Below, piece by piece: positions 24,918 to 34,307 of a DNA stretch of 64,000 nucleotides. Under the pieces are notes generated by a model. The model saw only the letters and a list, made by a program, of their open reading frames with translations, had not been told where the DNA came from and did no database searches. Position 1 is the first letter of the stretch, and every line of letters starts with the position of its first letter. The position numbers were made by a program, and so were the translations under genes. This DNA comes from Paucimonas lemoignei (GTDB lineage: Bacteria > Pseudomonadota > Gammaproteobacteria > Burkholderiales > Burkholderiaceae_D), in contig NZ_SLZQ01000011.1 of NCBI RefSeq assembly GCF_004342585.1, forward strand, positions 55,873 through 119,872, read 5' to 3'.

Positions 24918-26711
24918 ATGTCCCATCCAAACGAAGAATCCAATCCGAGCGATACCTATGAAGCCCGACGCCTAGAAGCATTGCACCGGCTGGATTTGCT
25001 CGACACCGCGCCGACGGAGGCATTTGACCGCATCACGCGCATGGCCGCGCAGATTTTCAATCTGCCGATTTCGGCGGTATCGCTGACCGACGCCGACCGG
25101 CAGTGGTTCAAGTCCCGCGTGGGCGTAGCGCATGACTCCATCCCGCGCGACAAGGCGCCTTGCAGTCATGTCGCCGATACGGCGGGCGTGGTGGTCATTC
25201 CCGATCTGCTCGACGATGCGTGTTACCGCGACAGTCCGCTTGCCGAAAGCGGCATCCGTTTTTACGCCGGCGCGCCGCTGATAACTGACGATGGCTACAG
25301 CCTGGGAGCGATGTGCGTGCTCGGCACCGAGCCGCGCCAGACGACTCCAGAGGAAATGGCATCCCTGCACGACCTGGCGGCCATGGCGATGGCGCAGATC
25401 GAATTGCAGCACGCGCTGGGCCGCATCGATCCGGTCAGCGGCCTGCCCAACCGCAAGCAGTTCCGCGAAGATTTCGACGACCTGAACAAGGATGGGAAAG
25501 GCATCGAAGCGCGCGTACTGGTCATGGTCAATTTCGCCAAGCCGGAAGAGATCCGCGACGGCACCCGCGCGATGGGTTCGCATTACTTCGAAGACCTGAT
25601 CCGCCATTCGGTGACCTTGTTAAGGAGCATACTCGGCAAGGGCCGCACGATCTATCACGTCGGCGAAGCACAGGTGGCTTTTTTCGCCCGCCAGGGGATC
25701 GAGCTGCAAGCCTACAGCCGGGAGCTGGCGCAAGTGCTGCAACAGCAGCGCCATGCCAGCAATGCCTCGTTCATGACCACCACGTCGGTCGGCATCGCGC
25801 CATTCCTGCTCGGGCAGACCGGGTATGCCGACGTGCTGCGCATGGCGCACAGCGCCTGCCAGGAAGCGTTCGAGATGGACGAGCATGTCTGCGTGTATTC
25901 CACGGAACACGATGCCGCCCACTTGCGCCGCTTTACCTTGCTGAACAAGTTCAGCAGCGCGCTGGAACACACCGAGCGCCTGAGCCTGGTGTACCAGCCG
26001 CGCATCGATATCGCATCGGGCGCCTGCGTCGGCGCCGAAGCGCTGCTGCGCTGGACCGATCCGGACCTGGGCCCGGTGTCGCCAGGCGAATTCATGCCGA
26101 TCGTCGAGCTGAGTTCGATGGCGCGTCCCGTTACCGCCTGGTTGATGGAAACCGCCATCCGCCAGTTGAGGCAGTGGCAAGACGACGGCATCGACATGCA
26201 GGTATCGCTGAATGTCTCGGCCACCAATCTGCTGGAGCCGGATTTCGCCGAGCGGCTGCTTGCCACGCTAACGAAATATCAGGTCGCGCCGCAAGCCGTG
26301 GAACTGGAGCTGACCGAAAGCGCGTTCATGTCGAATCCGGGCAAGGCGCAAGCCACGCTGACGGCCGTCGCCGACGCCGGCGTGCGCCTGGCGATCGACG
26401 ACTTCGGCACAGGCTACAGCAGCCTGTCATACCTGCAAAGCCTGCCGGCTGATATCGTCAAAATCGACCAATCCTTCATCCGCAAGCTGTTCGAGGGCGA
26501 GCGCGCCAGGATGCTGGTCGGCGCGATGGTGTCGCTATCCCATGAGCTGGGTTACCGTGTCGTGGCCGAGGGCGTGGAAACGCAGGAAGCGCTCGACTTC
26601 CTGCGAAAGACCGGGTGCGATGAAGTGCAAGGCTACCTGTTTGCCAAACCCATGCCGCCGGAAAGCCTGGTGCAGTGGCTGGCGCAGCAGCAGGTGAGTG
26701 AAGCGGCCTAA
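24918..26711 (+). CDS. GAF-degenerate GGDEF-EAL c-di-GMP phosphodiesterase
   Basis: 597 residues from ATG 24918, with AGGAAG 7 bp upstream; an ATG at 24879 is in frame but has no ribosome site. Residues ~10-165 are a GAF domain. The GGDEF half begins at DPVSGLPNRKQFREDF, but the signature site reads VGEAQVAFF, so it cannot be a diguanylate cyclase. The EAL half keeps the catalytic set: EALLRW, NVSATNL, LELTESAF, IDDFGTGYSS, KIDQSFI, AEGVET and QGYLF. It should cleave c-di-GMP to pGpG under GAF control. Cytoplasmic; divergent from the GAF-HTH gene. Confidence 0.92.
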   Translation: MSHPNEESNPSDTYEARRLEALHRLDLLDTAPTEAFDRITRMAAQIFNLPISAVSLTDADRQWFKSRVGVAHDSIPRDKAPCSHVADTAGVVVIPDLLDDACYRDSPLAESGIRFYAGAPLITDDGYSLGAMCVLGTEPRQTTPEEMASLHDLAAMAMAQIELQHALGRIDPVSGLPNRKQFREDFDDLNKDGKGIEARVLVMVNFAKPEEIRDGTRAMGSHYFEDLIRHSVTLLRSILGKGRTIYHVGEAQVAFFARQGIELQAYSRELAQVLQQQRHASNASFMTTTSVGIAPFLLGQTGYADVLRMAHSACQEAFEMDEHVCVYSTEHDAAHLRRFTLLNKFSSALEHTERLSLVYQPRIDIASGACVGAEALLRWTDPDLGPVSPGEFMPIVELSSMARPVTAWLMETAIRQLRQWQDDGIDMQVSLNVSATNLLEPDFAERLLATLTKYQVAPQAVELELTESAFMSNPGKAQATLTAVADAGVRLAIDDFGTGYSSLSYLQSLPADIVKIDQSFIRKLFEGERARMLVGAMVSLSHELGYRVVAEGVETQEALDFLRKTGCDEVQGYLFAKPMPPESLVQWLAQQQVSEAA

Positions 26712-26860
26712 GGAAGCAGCCGGGCAAGAGCGCGATTGATCGCCATGTTGAACGACCAGCCGATCTTCAAGCCGGAATAGACATTCGACGGGGTCAATAC
26801 GATGCCAAGCAGGATGCCGGTCAGGACGGCGCGCAGACTGAGTTCGCGTTCAATCGGCAT
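26708..26860 (-). pseudogene. N-terminal remnant of an OPT-family oligopeptide transporter
   Basis: A 50-codon frame reads MPIERELSLRAVLTGILLGI then VLTPSNVYSGLKIGWSFNMA and stops after INRALARLLP. ELSLRA and NVYSGLKIGWSFNM are the conserved opening of OPT transporters, which run to 600 or more residues. The family match ends at WSFNMAI and the stop overlaps the EAL gene stop by 2 bases, so the rest of the gene was lost to a deletion or rearrangement at about 26,720. It marks the left edge of the accessory block. Confidence 0.65.
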
Positions 26861-27015
26861 AAAGGGTAACGAGACAATGCGGAAGCTCCATCAAACCATG
26901 CGGGTTGCCATGCGTCCTTGATCGAAGCGCAGATTAGGGAGCGTTACTGGCACATGTAAAAGACCAATGAAGAAAGTAAATAAGCTTATTTAAATAGAAG
27001 CATATTGGAAAATAA

Positions 27016-28857
27016 CTACACTGATTCCAACACTCCCATTGCCTTTTGCATCTTTTCTCCCAATAGCGACGTTTCGCCATATGTCATCACCAGTTCTTGT
27101 GTGGCCCGTGTCATGGCGACATACAATAAGCGCGCCTCTTCCTGAGCATCATCGTCTTCCTTCGATGGCGCACCAATGGCAGGGATACCCACCATGGGGA
27201 ACTCCAGTCCTTTACTGCTATGCATAGTTATCAGCTTGACGCTGTCGTGCGCCGGTGAATAGCTTTTCTTTTTATCTTGTTGCCATTGAAACGGAATGCC
27301 TTTCCGTTTCAATGTCTCCATCATCTGTTCCCCAATACCGTAGCGTCGGTAAATGATCGCCATATCTTTCCATGGCGTGCCAACACGGTTCGCTTCGATG
27401 AGTTTATTCGCCAAGAATTCAGCCTCATCTCTAATGGATGGAAGCTTGATAAGTAAGGGTTTCGGGCCATGACGGCCTGCGCTCATGGGTTGCACAGTAG
27501 GTGCTTGATCTTCTTCACTGTCAGCCGGCGATAGCAAGTCATCAGCAAAAGCACGGGCTACCGCCAGGATTTCGGCAGTGTTGCGATAGTTAAGCTTCAG
27601 GATGGTTGTGCGGCCCTTGGCTTGCACGCCAACGCTGGAAAATGAAAACCGTAGTTTCTTTGGGCCGTTATAGATAGATTGTGCATCGTCATACAACACC
27701 AGCAGTGAATTGGTATCTGGATGAATCATTTGCACGACCAGCTTAAACCACTCTGGTCGGAAGTCATGGCCTTCGTCAATCAAAACTGCATCATATTGCG
27801 CAGTCGGAATCAGTTTTTGATCGACAGCGCGGATGACGCGCTCCACGCTTTGCTCGAAATACGCATTCAAATCCGGATTGTGCGGCGGCTTACCAACGTT
27901 ATAGGCTTCCAGTTGGCGAGCACACCAGGCATGGAAATTCACTACGTGGACCTTGTCCTGCACGCCTTTAGCTTCCATCACGCTAGCCAGTTTGGCAGCT
28001 AGTGTCTTGTTATAGCAGAGAACAAGGATAGGACGATGGCATAGCTTGGCGAGGTGTTCCGCGCGATATCCAAGGATCAGTGTCTTACCTGAGCCAGCTA
28101 CGCCATGGATGACGCGATGGCCTTCGCCCAAGCTGCGCGCCAGTTGCTCTTGCTGAAGATCCATGACGCGTAGGACATCGGGAATTTCCACGGTTTTTTG
28201 ATCGGTGTCGGCAAACAGGTCAGACTGGCTAGAGATACGCACTTCGGGAAACATGTGCCAACGGATGCGATCAATCTGGGGCAAGCTCAGGGGCATCTTG
28301 AACTTGAATGGGAACATATCCCAAAGCCGCTTTTGAAATGCCTCAGGATCAGCACTCTCAGTCATCTCATCCTGGCAGATAACAAGATGTGCCGGTAACA
28401 CGTCGCCCAATTGGGCGCCATCAAATTGTTTGCGATTGATATTGGACAGCACCACACCATGGCCATAAGAGATAAATGGCTTGCCTTTCAATGAGCCGCT
28501 GGGGAAAACCAATTTTGGGTCACGTTCCAACCTGCTTGTAATGGCAAACATGTATTGTCGCGCTTGCTCAAGCGGATTCAGCACATGCTTGATGCCATGA
28601 TTGGTCAGGATGGCAGCCTGCTGCTTATCCATGCTATGGATGGTATCGAGCTTCCAATCTTTCACTTCCAAGACTAGTAGGCCACGACTAGGATGAAACA
28701 CTACGAAGTCTGGATGCTGAGTGCGTTCGCCAATAGAAACGTCATACCAGCACAGATAATCGTCTTCCAGCTTATCTTCCAAGCGGTAGGCGAGGCGCTT
28801 TTCTCCTGAGGTCATGCGCGAGGCGCAGGAGCTAATTGCAGGGATGAGTGTGGCCAC
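27016..28857 (-). CDS. NERD-domain superfamily 1 helicase
   Basis: 613 residues. Residues ~15-110 form a NERD nuclease-related domain (GEKRLAYRLEDKL, then the PD-(D/E)xK-like HPDFVVFHPSRGLLVLEVKD with ExK). The SF1 motor follows: motif I VAGSGKTLILGYRAEHLAK, II LIDEGHDF, III LYDDAQSIYNG, IV LNYRNTAEI, V MHSSKGLEFP, VI LYVAMTRATQELV. Such nuclease-helicase fusions occur in defence islands (Nhi is one nuclease-helicase example), but many have no tested role. It stands between a broken transporter gene and a Gabija pair, which supports a defence reading. Composition is less GC-rich than the preceding genes. Confidence 0.88.
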   Translation of the reverse strand: MATLIPAISSCASRMTSGEKRLAYRLEDKLEDDYLCWYDVSIGERTQHPDFVVFHPSRGLLVLEVKDWKLDTIHSMDKQQAAILTNHGIKHVLNPLEQARQYMFAITSRLERDPKLVFPSGSLKGKPFISYGHGVVLSNINRKQFDGAQLGDVLPAHLVICQDEMTESADPEAFQKRLWDMFPFKFKMPLSLPQIDRIRWHMFPEVRISSQSDLFADTDQKTVEIPDVLRVMDLQQEQLARSLGEGHRVIHGVAGSGKTLILGYRAEHLAKLCHRPILVLCYNKTLAAKLASVMEAKGVQDKVHVVNFHAWCARQLEAYNVGKPPHNPDLNAYFEQSVERVIRAVDQKLIPTAQYDAVLIDEGHDFRPEWFKLVVQMIHPDTNSLLVLYDDAQSIYNGPKKLRFSFSSVGVQAKGRTTILKLNYRNTAEILAVARAFADDLLSPADSEEDQAPTVQPMSAGRHGPKPLLIKLPSIRDEAEFLANKLIEANRVGTPWKDMAIIYRRYGIGEQMMETLKRKGIPFQWQQDKKKSYSPAHDSVKLITMHSSKGLEFPMVGIPAIGAPSKEDDDAQEEARLLYVAMTRATQELVMTYGETSLLGEKMQKAMGVLESV

Positions 28858-29046
28858 GGCGTTCTCTTTTAAGTCGGAATACCAAAGATATTACCAAAGA
28901 GAAATACCAATGGTACTTTATTGTCGTTTTATCTTATGGCTCTTTTCTCCCATATTTATGGGATATCGACGGCCCGCCTACACAGGTAAAATGTTGCCAA
29001 ATATAAATATTAAAACATTAACCCTGACACTATTTTTACGGCAAAC

Positions 29047-29808
29047 ATGGGGCGCAACAAAAAAACCTCTCCCGCAGAAGACTTGCTCGAATTCGTCGCG
29101 ATGCTCCCGGCGTGGGCCGGCATCGCCATCGCGGCCATCACTTATTTCTGGCTGCATTCGATAGCCAGCCAACCGGCTCCTGCTGCGCCGGTGCAGCCGG
29201 CCCAAATGGGCGCGTACGTCACCAGCACGCTCTGGAAAACGCTGGCGTACTACGGCCAATTCTTCATTCCGCTGATATGCCTGGGCGGCGCGGCCCTATC
29301 GGCATGGCGGCGCAAGCAGCGCGAAGCTTTGCTCGTCAATGCGGCAAAGAGCGAGGCGGCCAGCGCGCTGGATGACATCTCCTGGCAAGAGTTTGAAATG
29401 CTGGTTGGCGAAGCGTTTCGGCGGCAGGGGTATCAAGTCATGGAAAACGGCGGCAGCAGGCCGGATGGTGGAATCGATCTCATCCTGCGCAAGGAAGATG
29501 AGCTATTCCTGGTGCAGTGCAAGCAATGGAAAGCGTTTCGGGTGGGCGTGGATGTGGTGCGCGAGTTGTATGGCGTGATGGCAGCGAAAGGGGCGGCTGG
29601 CGGATACGTGGTGACGTCCGGGTTGTTTACCGAGGCAGCGATGAGGTTTGCTAAAGGGCGGAATTTGAAGTTGATTGATGGGCGGGTTCTGATGGGGTGG
29701 ATTCGGCAGGTGAAGCCGATTCAAAAGGCTATTGCGACTTCTAAAGTCGCAAATGAATCCGCTCTCACGCCAGAATTAGATACAAAGGCAGCGATTCAGA
29801 ATCTTTAG
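29047..29808 (+). CDS. Membrane-anchored Mrr-type restriction endonuclease
   Basis: 253 residues. Two hydrophobic segments (~18-40 and ~70-90) precede the nuclease domain at ~115-225: EFEMLVGEAFRRQGYQVMEN, then DGGIDLILRKEDELFLVQCK (catalytic D-x(n)-QxK) and YVVTSGLFTEAAMRFAKGRN, the full Mrr_cat pattern. Membrane-tethered Mrr homologues are common in proteobacteria; cleavage of modified or foreign DNA is inferred. The first two thirds are GC-rich like the host genes. It precedes the Gabija pair by 121 bp on the same strand. Confidence 0.88.
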   Translation: MGRNKKTSPAEDLLEFVAMLPAWAGIAIAAITYFWLHSIASQPAPAAPVQPAQMGAYVTSTLWKTLAYYGQFFIPLICLGGAALSAWRRKQREALLVNAAKSEAASALDDISWQEFEMLVGEAFRRQGYQVMENGGSRPDGGIDLILRKEDELFLVQCKQWKAFRVGVDVVRELYGVMAAKGAAGGYVVTSGLFTEAAMRFAKGRNLKLIDGRVLMGWIRQVKPIQKAIATSKVANESALTPELDTKAAIQNL

Positions 29809-29929
29809 GCAGTTTATAGAAATAAAAACGAAGGAGTTCGTCTAATCTTCGAGAAATATTTTGCTGGCTCGGAATGAGCTCTAACGCATATGGTTTAAGC
29901 ACATTTTTCGCTTTCGGGGGGAAGCATTC

Positions 29930-32338
29930 ATGTACCTACGTTCATATCGAGTACAAAACTTCAGGCGTCTTCAGAGCGCGCATATAGAACTAGATTCAGA
30001 TATCTCAATTTTTGTTGGTTCAAATAACAGCGGGAAAACGTCTGCGACGCAAGCGATTCAAACGTTTTTGTCCGGGTCTAAAGAGAGATTTTCTCTATAT
30101 GACTTTAGTTCCAGTGTCTGGAAAAAACTTAACGAAATCGGAGAGGCTGATCCGTCTGGCGATGATCAAGCATCGATGCCCTGCGTCGTACTGGATCTTT
30201 GGTTTGAAGTAACGCAGGATGACCTGTACCTCGTCATCCCACTCCTTCCAAGTACGCAATGGCAGGGAAACGAAGTCGGAATCCGCATTGAGTTTGGCGC
30301 ACGCGATGCGATCGAACTGTTGCAACGGTATAGAGGAAAGCAGAAGGAGGCAAAAGAACGCGCTGCCGCTTTAGTGGGAGGAGCCGGAAACTACATTCCT
30401 TGGCCAAAAACATTAACCGAATATCTTGAAAAGGAATTGCACCGAGAGTTCGAGTTGCGATATTTCGTGCTTGATCGCACACAGTTCGATTCCGAGTATA
30501 GGCAATCTAACGGGTATGAGCCCTCTCTACTTGCGGGTGAACTAGGTGGTGGTGCGCTCCTAAAATCACTTGTTCGCGTAGACTGCTTAAATGCTCAACG
30601 CCATTTGACTGACCCCAAATCCAACACGTCCGGCGGAGCTGGGCGAGCGGAAGATCTATCAAAACGCTTAAGTCGATTCTACCAGCGCAACCTCGATCAG
30701 CGGGAGGAGGATCACGCAGCATTGAAGGCGCTGTTTGATTCCGAAGAGGGGTTGAACAAGCATCTTATGGAGGTATTCGAGCCAACGCTGAAACAACTTG
30801 AAACGCTTGGATATCCAGGACTTAATAATCCGCGTTTAGAGATCAAGTCTGCTTTGAATCCGGCGACAATCATGAGCCAAGATGCGAAGGTTCATTACAT
30901 TGTCGGCAGCGGCGATAGTACTGTCACACTACCCGACAGTTATAACGGCCTTGGGTTTAAGAATCTTATATATATGGTTGTCGAGATCCTGGATCTTCAT
31001 CAAAAATGGAAAGAAGAAGAGGACAAGCGTCCACCGCTTCATTTGATTTTTATAGAAGAGCCAGAGGCACATTTGCATGCGCAACTTCAGCAAGTATTCA
31101 TCCGTAACGTATTTAGCCTGCTTAATGACACTGACAACGCAGGCGAATCATTCGCCAGTCAAGTTGTAGTCACTACGCATTCTCCACACATACTGTATGA
31201 ACGCGGCTTTACACCAATACGTTATTTTCGTCGCCATAATCAGGACGGTGAGCAGTCAACAAAGGTACTGAACCTCTCAAGTTTCCAAAAAGGGCCAACA
31301 CCAAAGGATCGTGACTTTCTGCAGCGCTATCTTAAATTAACACACTGTGATTTGTTTTTTGCTGATGCTGCAATATTGGTCGAGGGGAATGTGGAGCGGC
31401 TCCTCATGCCATCAATGATCGAGAAAGAGTCGAAAACTCTGAGGTCGGCAGCAATCTGTATATTGGAAGTTGGCGGTGCATTCGGACACCGGTTCAAAGA
31501 ACTGATCGAGTTCCTCGGCATCACAACACTCATCATCACTGATATCGACAGCGTGACTGAGGCGAGCGCGCCAGATGTCGTAGATGAAGATGAAGAGAAA
31601 GAATTCGAGATTCCGAGTGTAGACGAAAATGCGCCTCCACAAAAACGTTACGGAAGAACTTGCCTGCCGGCTGAGCCTGGAGCAGTGACGGCAAATCAAA
31701 CGTTGATTCAATGGCTTCCGAAAATGCGTACGATTGAAGAGTTGTTAGCTGCTTCGTGCGAACAAAAAACCGAGAAGTTGGGCGATTCAGATATGGCGAG
31801 AGTGATGGTCGCATATCAAACATCTACAGAGGTAACTTGGAACGATCAACACATGTTATTGTGTGGACGCACTTTGGAAGAAGCATTTGGTCTGGAAAAT
31901 GCGGCTTGGTGCCAAGAGGCCACGCAACGTTACGTTGGGCTAAAGCTAAAGGCCGTGCCAGCCTCTCCAAATGATTTGGCTATTGGGCTATACAAGCGTG
32001 TGACTGGAAAACATTTCGACAAAACGAAGTTTGCCCTTGCCGTACTTAGTAGTAACCCTGAACATTGGAGCGTGCCACTTTATATCAAACAGGGACTGAT
32101 TTGGCTCGCAGCGCAAATAGGGTTGGAAGCCGAGTCAAATCCACAAGAAGGGACACACAAAGAGATTATTGCAGACGCACTAGCTCAAACGCAGGCTGCG
32201 GTAACAAGTATTGTTGCTCTTACTGAAAAAATGCCGGTCGAGAGTATTAAAGCATTCGCCGAGACTCCTACGCTTGCTCCAGCAGTAGACTATGCAGCCG
32301 CAGTTGTTACTGATAATAAAAATAAGGGGGCAGTGTGA
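29930..32338 (+). CDS. gajA: Gabija-type GajA, OLD-family ATPase-TOPRIM nuclease
   Basis: 802 residues. GGGGGGAAG lies before the ATG. The ABC-type ATPase part has Walker A VGSNNSGKTS at ~30, Walker B LIFIEEPEAHLHAQ near 375 and the switch His in VVTTHSPHILYERG. The TOPRIM part has ADAAILVEGNVERLLMPSMI (metal-binding Glu) and TLIITDIDSV (DxD). This is a class 2 OLD architecture paired with a UvrD-like helicase, which defines Gabija: GajA nicks DNA when nucleotide levels fall during phage infection. At 802 residues it is longer than the Bacillus cereus prototype (about 580), with an acidic insert after TOPRIM and an extra ~200-residue C-terminus. AT-rich, suggesting transfer. Confidence 0.85.
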   Translation: MYLRSYRVQNFRRLQSAHIELDSDISIFVGSNNSGKTSATQAIQTFLSGSKERFSLYDFSSSVWKKLNEIGEADPSGDDQASMPCVVLDLWFEVTQDDLYLVIPLLPSTQWQGNEVGIRIEFGARDAIELLQRYRGKQKEAKERAAALVGGAGNYIPWPKTLTEYLEKELHREFELRYFVLDRTQFDSEYRQSNGYEPSLLAGELGGGALLKSLVRVDCLNAQRHLTDPKSNTSGGAGRAEDLSKRLSRFYQRNLDQREEDHAALKALFDSEEGLNKHLMEVFEPTLKQLETLGYPGLNNPRLEIKSALNPATIMSQDAKVHYIVGSGDSTVTLPDSYNGLGFKNLIYMVVEILDLHQKWKEEEDKRPPLHLIFIEEPEAHLHAQLQQVFIRNVFSLLNDTDNAGESFASQVVVTTHSPHILYERGFTPIRYFRRHNQDGEQSTKVLNLSSFQKGPTPKDRDFLQRYLKLTHCDLFFADAAILVEGNVERLLMPSMIEKESKTLRSAAICILEVGGAFGHRFKELIEFLGITTLIITDIDSVTEASAPDVVDEDEEKEFEIPSVDENAPPQKRYGRTCLPAEPGAVTANQTLIQWLPKMRTIEELLAASCEQKTEKLGDSDMARVMVAYQTSTEVTWNDQHMLLCGRTLEEAFGLENAAWCQEATQRYVGLKLKAVPASPNDLAIGLYKRVTGKHFDKTKFALAVLSSNPEHWSVPLYIKQGLIWLAAQIGLEAESNPQEGTHKEIIADALAQTQAAVTSIVALTEKMPVESIKAFAETPTLAPAVDYAAAVVTDNKNKGAV

Positions 32339-34245
32339 ATCGCCGCGCAAGCCAACCTGATACACAAGCTGATTTACAGCTCCGTCAAATCATTGGCGTA
32401 CGTCAGAGCTTTATCATGGTGGCCGGCGCCGGCTCTGGTAAGACAACGTCACTCATCAAGGCATTAAAAACGATCATCGACGAACATGGGACTAGCCTAA
32501 GAAAGAAACGTCAGCGTGTCGCATGCATCACATATACGGAAATCGCGTCGAAGGAGATATGGGCTGATATTAGCAATAACCCGCTAGTTCATGTTTCGAC
32601 GATACATAGTTTTTTTTGGATGATTATTCGATCTTTCCAAAACGATATTCGCGATTGGGTTGCTCAGCGTATTGATGAAAAGCTTGCAGAGCTTCGGGCT
32701 GCCGCTGCCGGGTTCGGCCCGCGTGTACATGAACGTACACGTGAAAGAAATAAACGTGATATCGAAAGATATGAGTATCAGCGTACACGTATTGGATCTG
32801 TATCCGCATTTACATACGGTACAGGGAGCGACTACATTAAAGGCGTCTTAGGACATGACGACGTTATTAAGATCGCCTCAGCATTTTTAACAGAGCGGCC
32901 ATTATTTCGGACACTTTTCGGCCAGCAGTTCCCGTTTTTGTTTGTAGACGAAAGCCAGGACACCATGCCGTATGTTGTGGACGCATTGAAAGCTGTTCAG
33001 CATCAAATGCGCTCTCATTTTTGTCTAGGATTCTTCGGCGACCCAATGCAGCAGATTTATCCGACTGGTGTTGGAAAGATTCAGCAAGAAGCAGGTTGGA
33101 TTACTATCACAAAGCCAGAAAACTTTCGTTGTGCAACTTCCGTACTTTCTGTGGCAAATGCTATACGGCGTGGTGGTGACGATTTAGTCCAAGTAGGCGG
33201 ACGAACATCAATGGTCGAGGGCGAAGCTCGACCAGTTATTGGCACTGCACGCATATTTATATTGCCAATTGACGAGCAGCGTAATGAGCGTCTTCTTGCA
33301 GTTAGAGACTGGATTTCCCGTCACAACAATGATCCTGAATGGCAGCCGAGCGAAACTACTTCAGTAAAAACACTTGTGATCGTTCACAGAATGGCAGCAT
33401 CTCGCTTAGGGTTTTCGGCGCTGTATTCAGCTATGAATGATAATGCGCCTGAAACGTTTAAAGCAGGGTTTCTTGATGCATCAGCTTGGCCGTTGAGGCC
33501 ATTTGTTTCTTTTGTTATTCCGTTAAGCGACGCTGTTCGTAAAGGGCAGGAATTCAAGGCAATGTCGATTCTGCGGTCAAGTAGCCCACGATTGGTTGGG
33601 GAAAATTTGCGGGGGAGAGACGTCGCTCAGGTGCTCGGCGAGCTACGAGAGGCCTGTATGCAGTTGGCAGAAATGGTGTCTCCTGATTCTAACGCGTCGG
33701 TGCGCGATGTACTGCTTCATTTACGAGACTCCCGCCTCTTAACGTTGGATCACCGAATTATGGCGTATCTAGATGATCAAACGCCGGAAAACGTTGAAGG
33801 CGACGATGACAATGATGACGGTGATAACCGTGAAATCACAGCGATGGATTCTTTCATGCGATGCGAAGTATCCCAATTTTTGGGTTACCAAGCATATTTG
33901 AATGACGAATCACCGTTCTCAACGCAACAAGGTATTAAGGGAGCAGAGTTTGCCAGAGTACTCGTTGTTTTAGACGACGATGAAGGTACCCACGTCCAGT
34001 TTTCTTATGATAAATATTTTGGAATAAAGCGAATGTCGGCTCGTGATGAACAAAATGTTCTTGAAGGAAAAGAAACTGCCATAGAACGTACACGTCGACT
34101 TTTTTATGTTTGCTGTACAAGAGCTCGTACTGATTTGGCCGTTGTGCTCTTCTCAAATGATATAGCTTTGGCAGAACGTCAAGTACGCGCAACCGGAATC
34201 TTCCCCGATAACGCAGTCTACACATTACCCGCGTTGGCTACATAG
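32335..34245 (+). CDS. gajB: Gabija-type GajB, UvrD-like SF1 helicase
   Basis: 636 residues. The GTG start overlaps the gajA stop (GTGA), preceded by AAGGGGG, so the two are translationally coupled. Motifs: I VAGAGSGKTTSLIKAL at ~29, II FLFVDESQDTMP, III FFGDPMQQIYPTG, IV FRCATSVLSVANAIRRG and the C-terminal VI-like FYVCCTRARTDLAVVL. In Gabija, GajB is thought to hydrolyse nucleotides on sensing DNA ends and so activate GajA. It is longer than the prototype (about 490), with an Asp-rich stretch (EGDDDNDDGDNRE) before the last motifs. AT-rich like gajA. Confidence 0.85.
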   Translation: MNRRASQPDTQADLQLRQIIGVRQSFIMVAGAGSGKTTSLIKALKTIIDEHGTSLRKKRQRVACITYTEIASKEIWADISNNPLVHVSTIHSFFWMIIRSFQNDIRDWVAQRIDEKLAELRAAAAGFGPRVHERTRERNKRDIERYEYQRTRIGSVSAFTYGTGSDYIKGVLGHDDVIKIASAFLTERPLFRTLFGQQFPFLFVDESQDTMPYVVDALKAVQHQMRSHFCLGFFGDPMQQIYPTGVGKIQQEAGWITITKPENFRCATSVLSVANAIRRGGDDLVQVGGRTSMVEGEARPVIGTARIFILPIDEQRNERLLAVRDWISRHNNDPEWQPSETTSVKTLVIVHRMAASRLGFSALYSAMNDNAPETFKAGFLDASAWPLRPFVSFVIPLSDAVRKGQEFKAMSILRSSSPRLVGENLRGRDVAQVLGELREACMQLAEMVSPDSNASVRDVLLHLRDSRLLTLDHRIMAYLDDQTPENVEGDDDNDDGDNREITAMDSFMRCEVSQFLGYQAYLNDESPFSTQQGIKGAEFARVLVVLDDDEGTHVQFSYDKYFGIKRMSARDEQNVLEGKETAIERTRRLFYVCCTRARTDLAVVLFSNDIALAERQVRATGIFPDNAVYTLPALAT

Positions 34246-34259
34246 GTAACCTTGCCATG

Positions 34260-34282
34260 AGAGGCGAAGCGGAATCGTCTCT
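34260..34282 (+). terminator. Hairpin downstream of gajB
   Basis: AGAGGCGA and TCGTCTCT form an 8-bp stem (one G-T pair) around a 7-base loop 14 bp after the gajB stop, followed by only a short T-run. It probably ends the Gabija transcript. Confidence 0.4.
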
Positions 34283-34307
34283 TTGGCCCTCAGGAAAATA
34301 GCTAAAA

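Noticed and set aside
26861..27015. attachment site or integrase scar at the left edge of the defence block
   Set aside because: No tRNA end, no direct repeat matching the right side near 34.3-34.8 kb and no integrase fragment could be recognised by eye.
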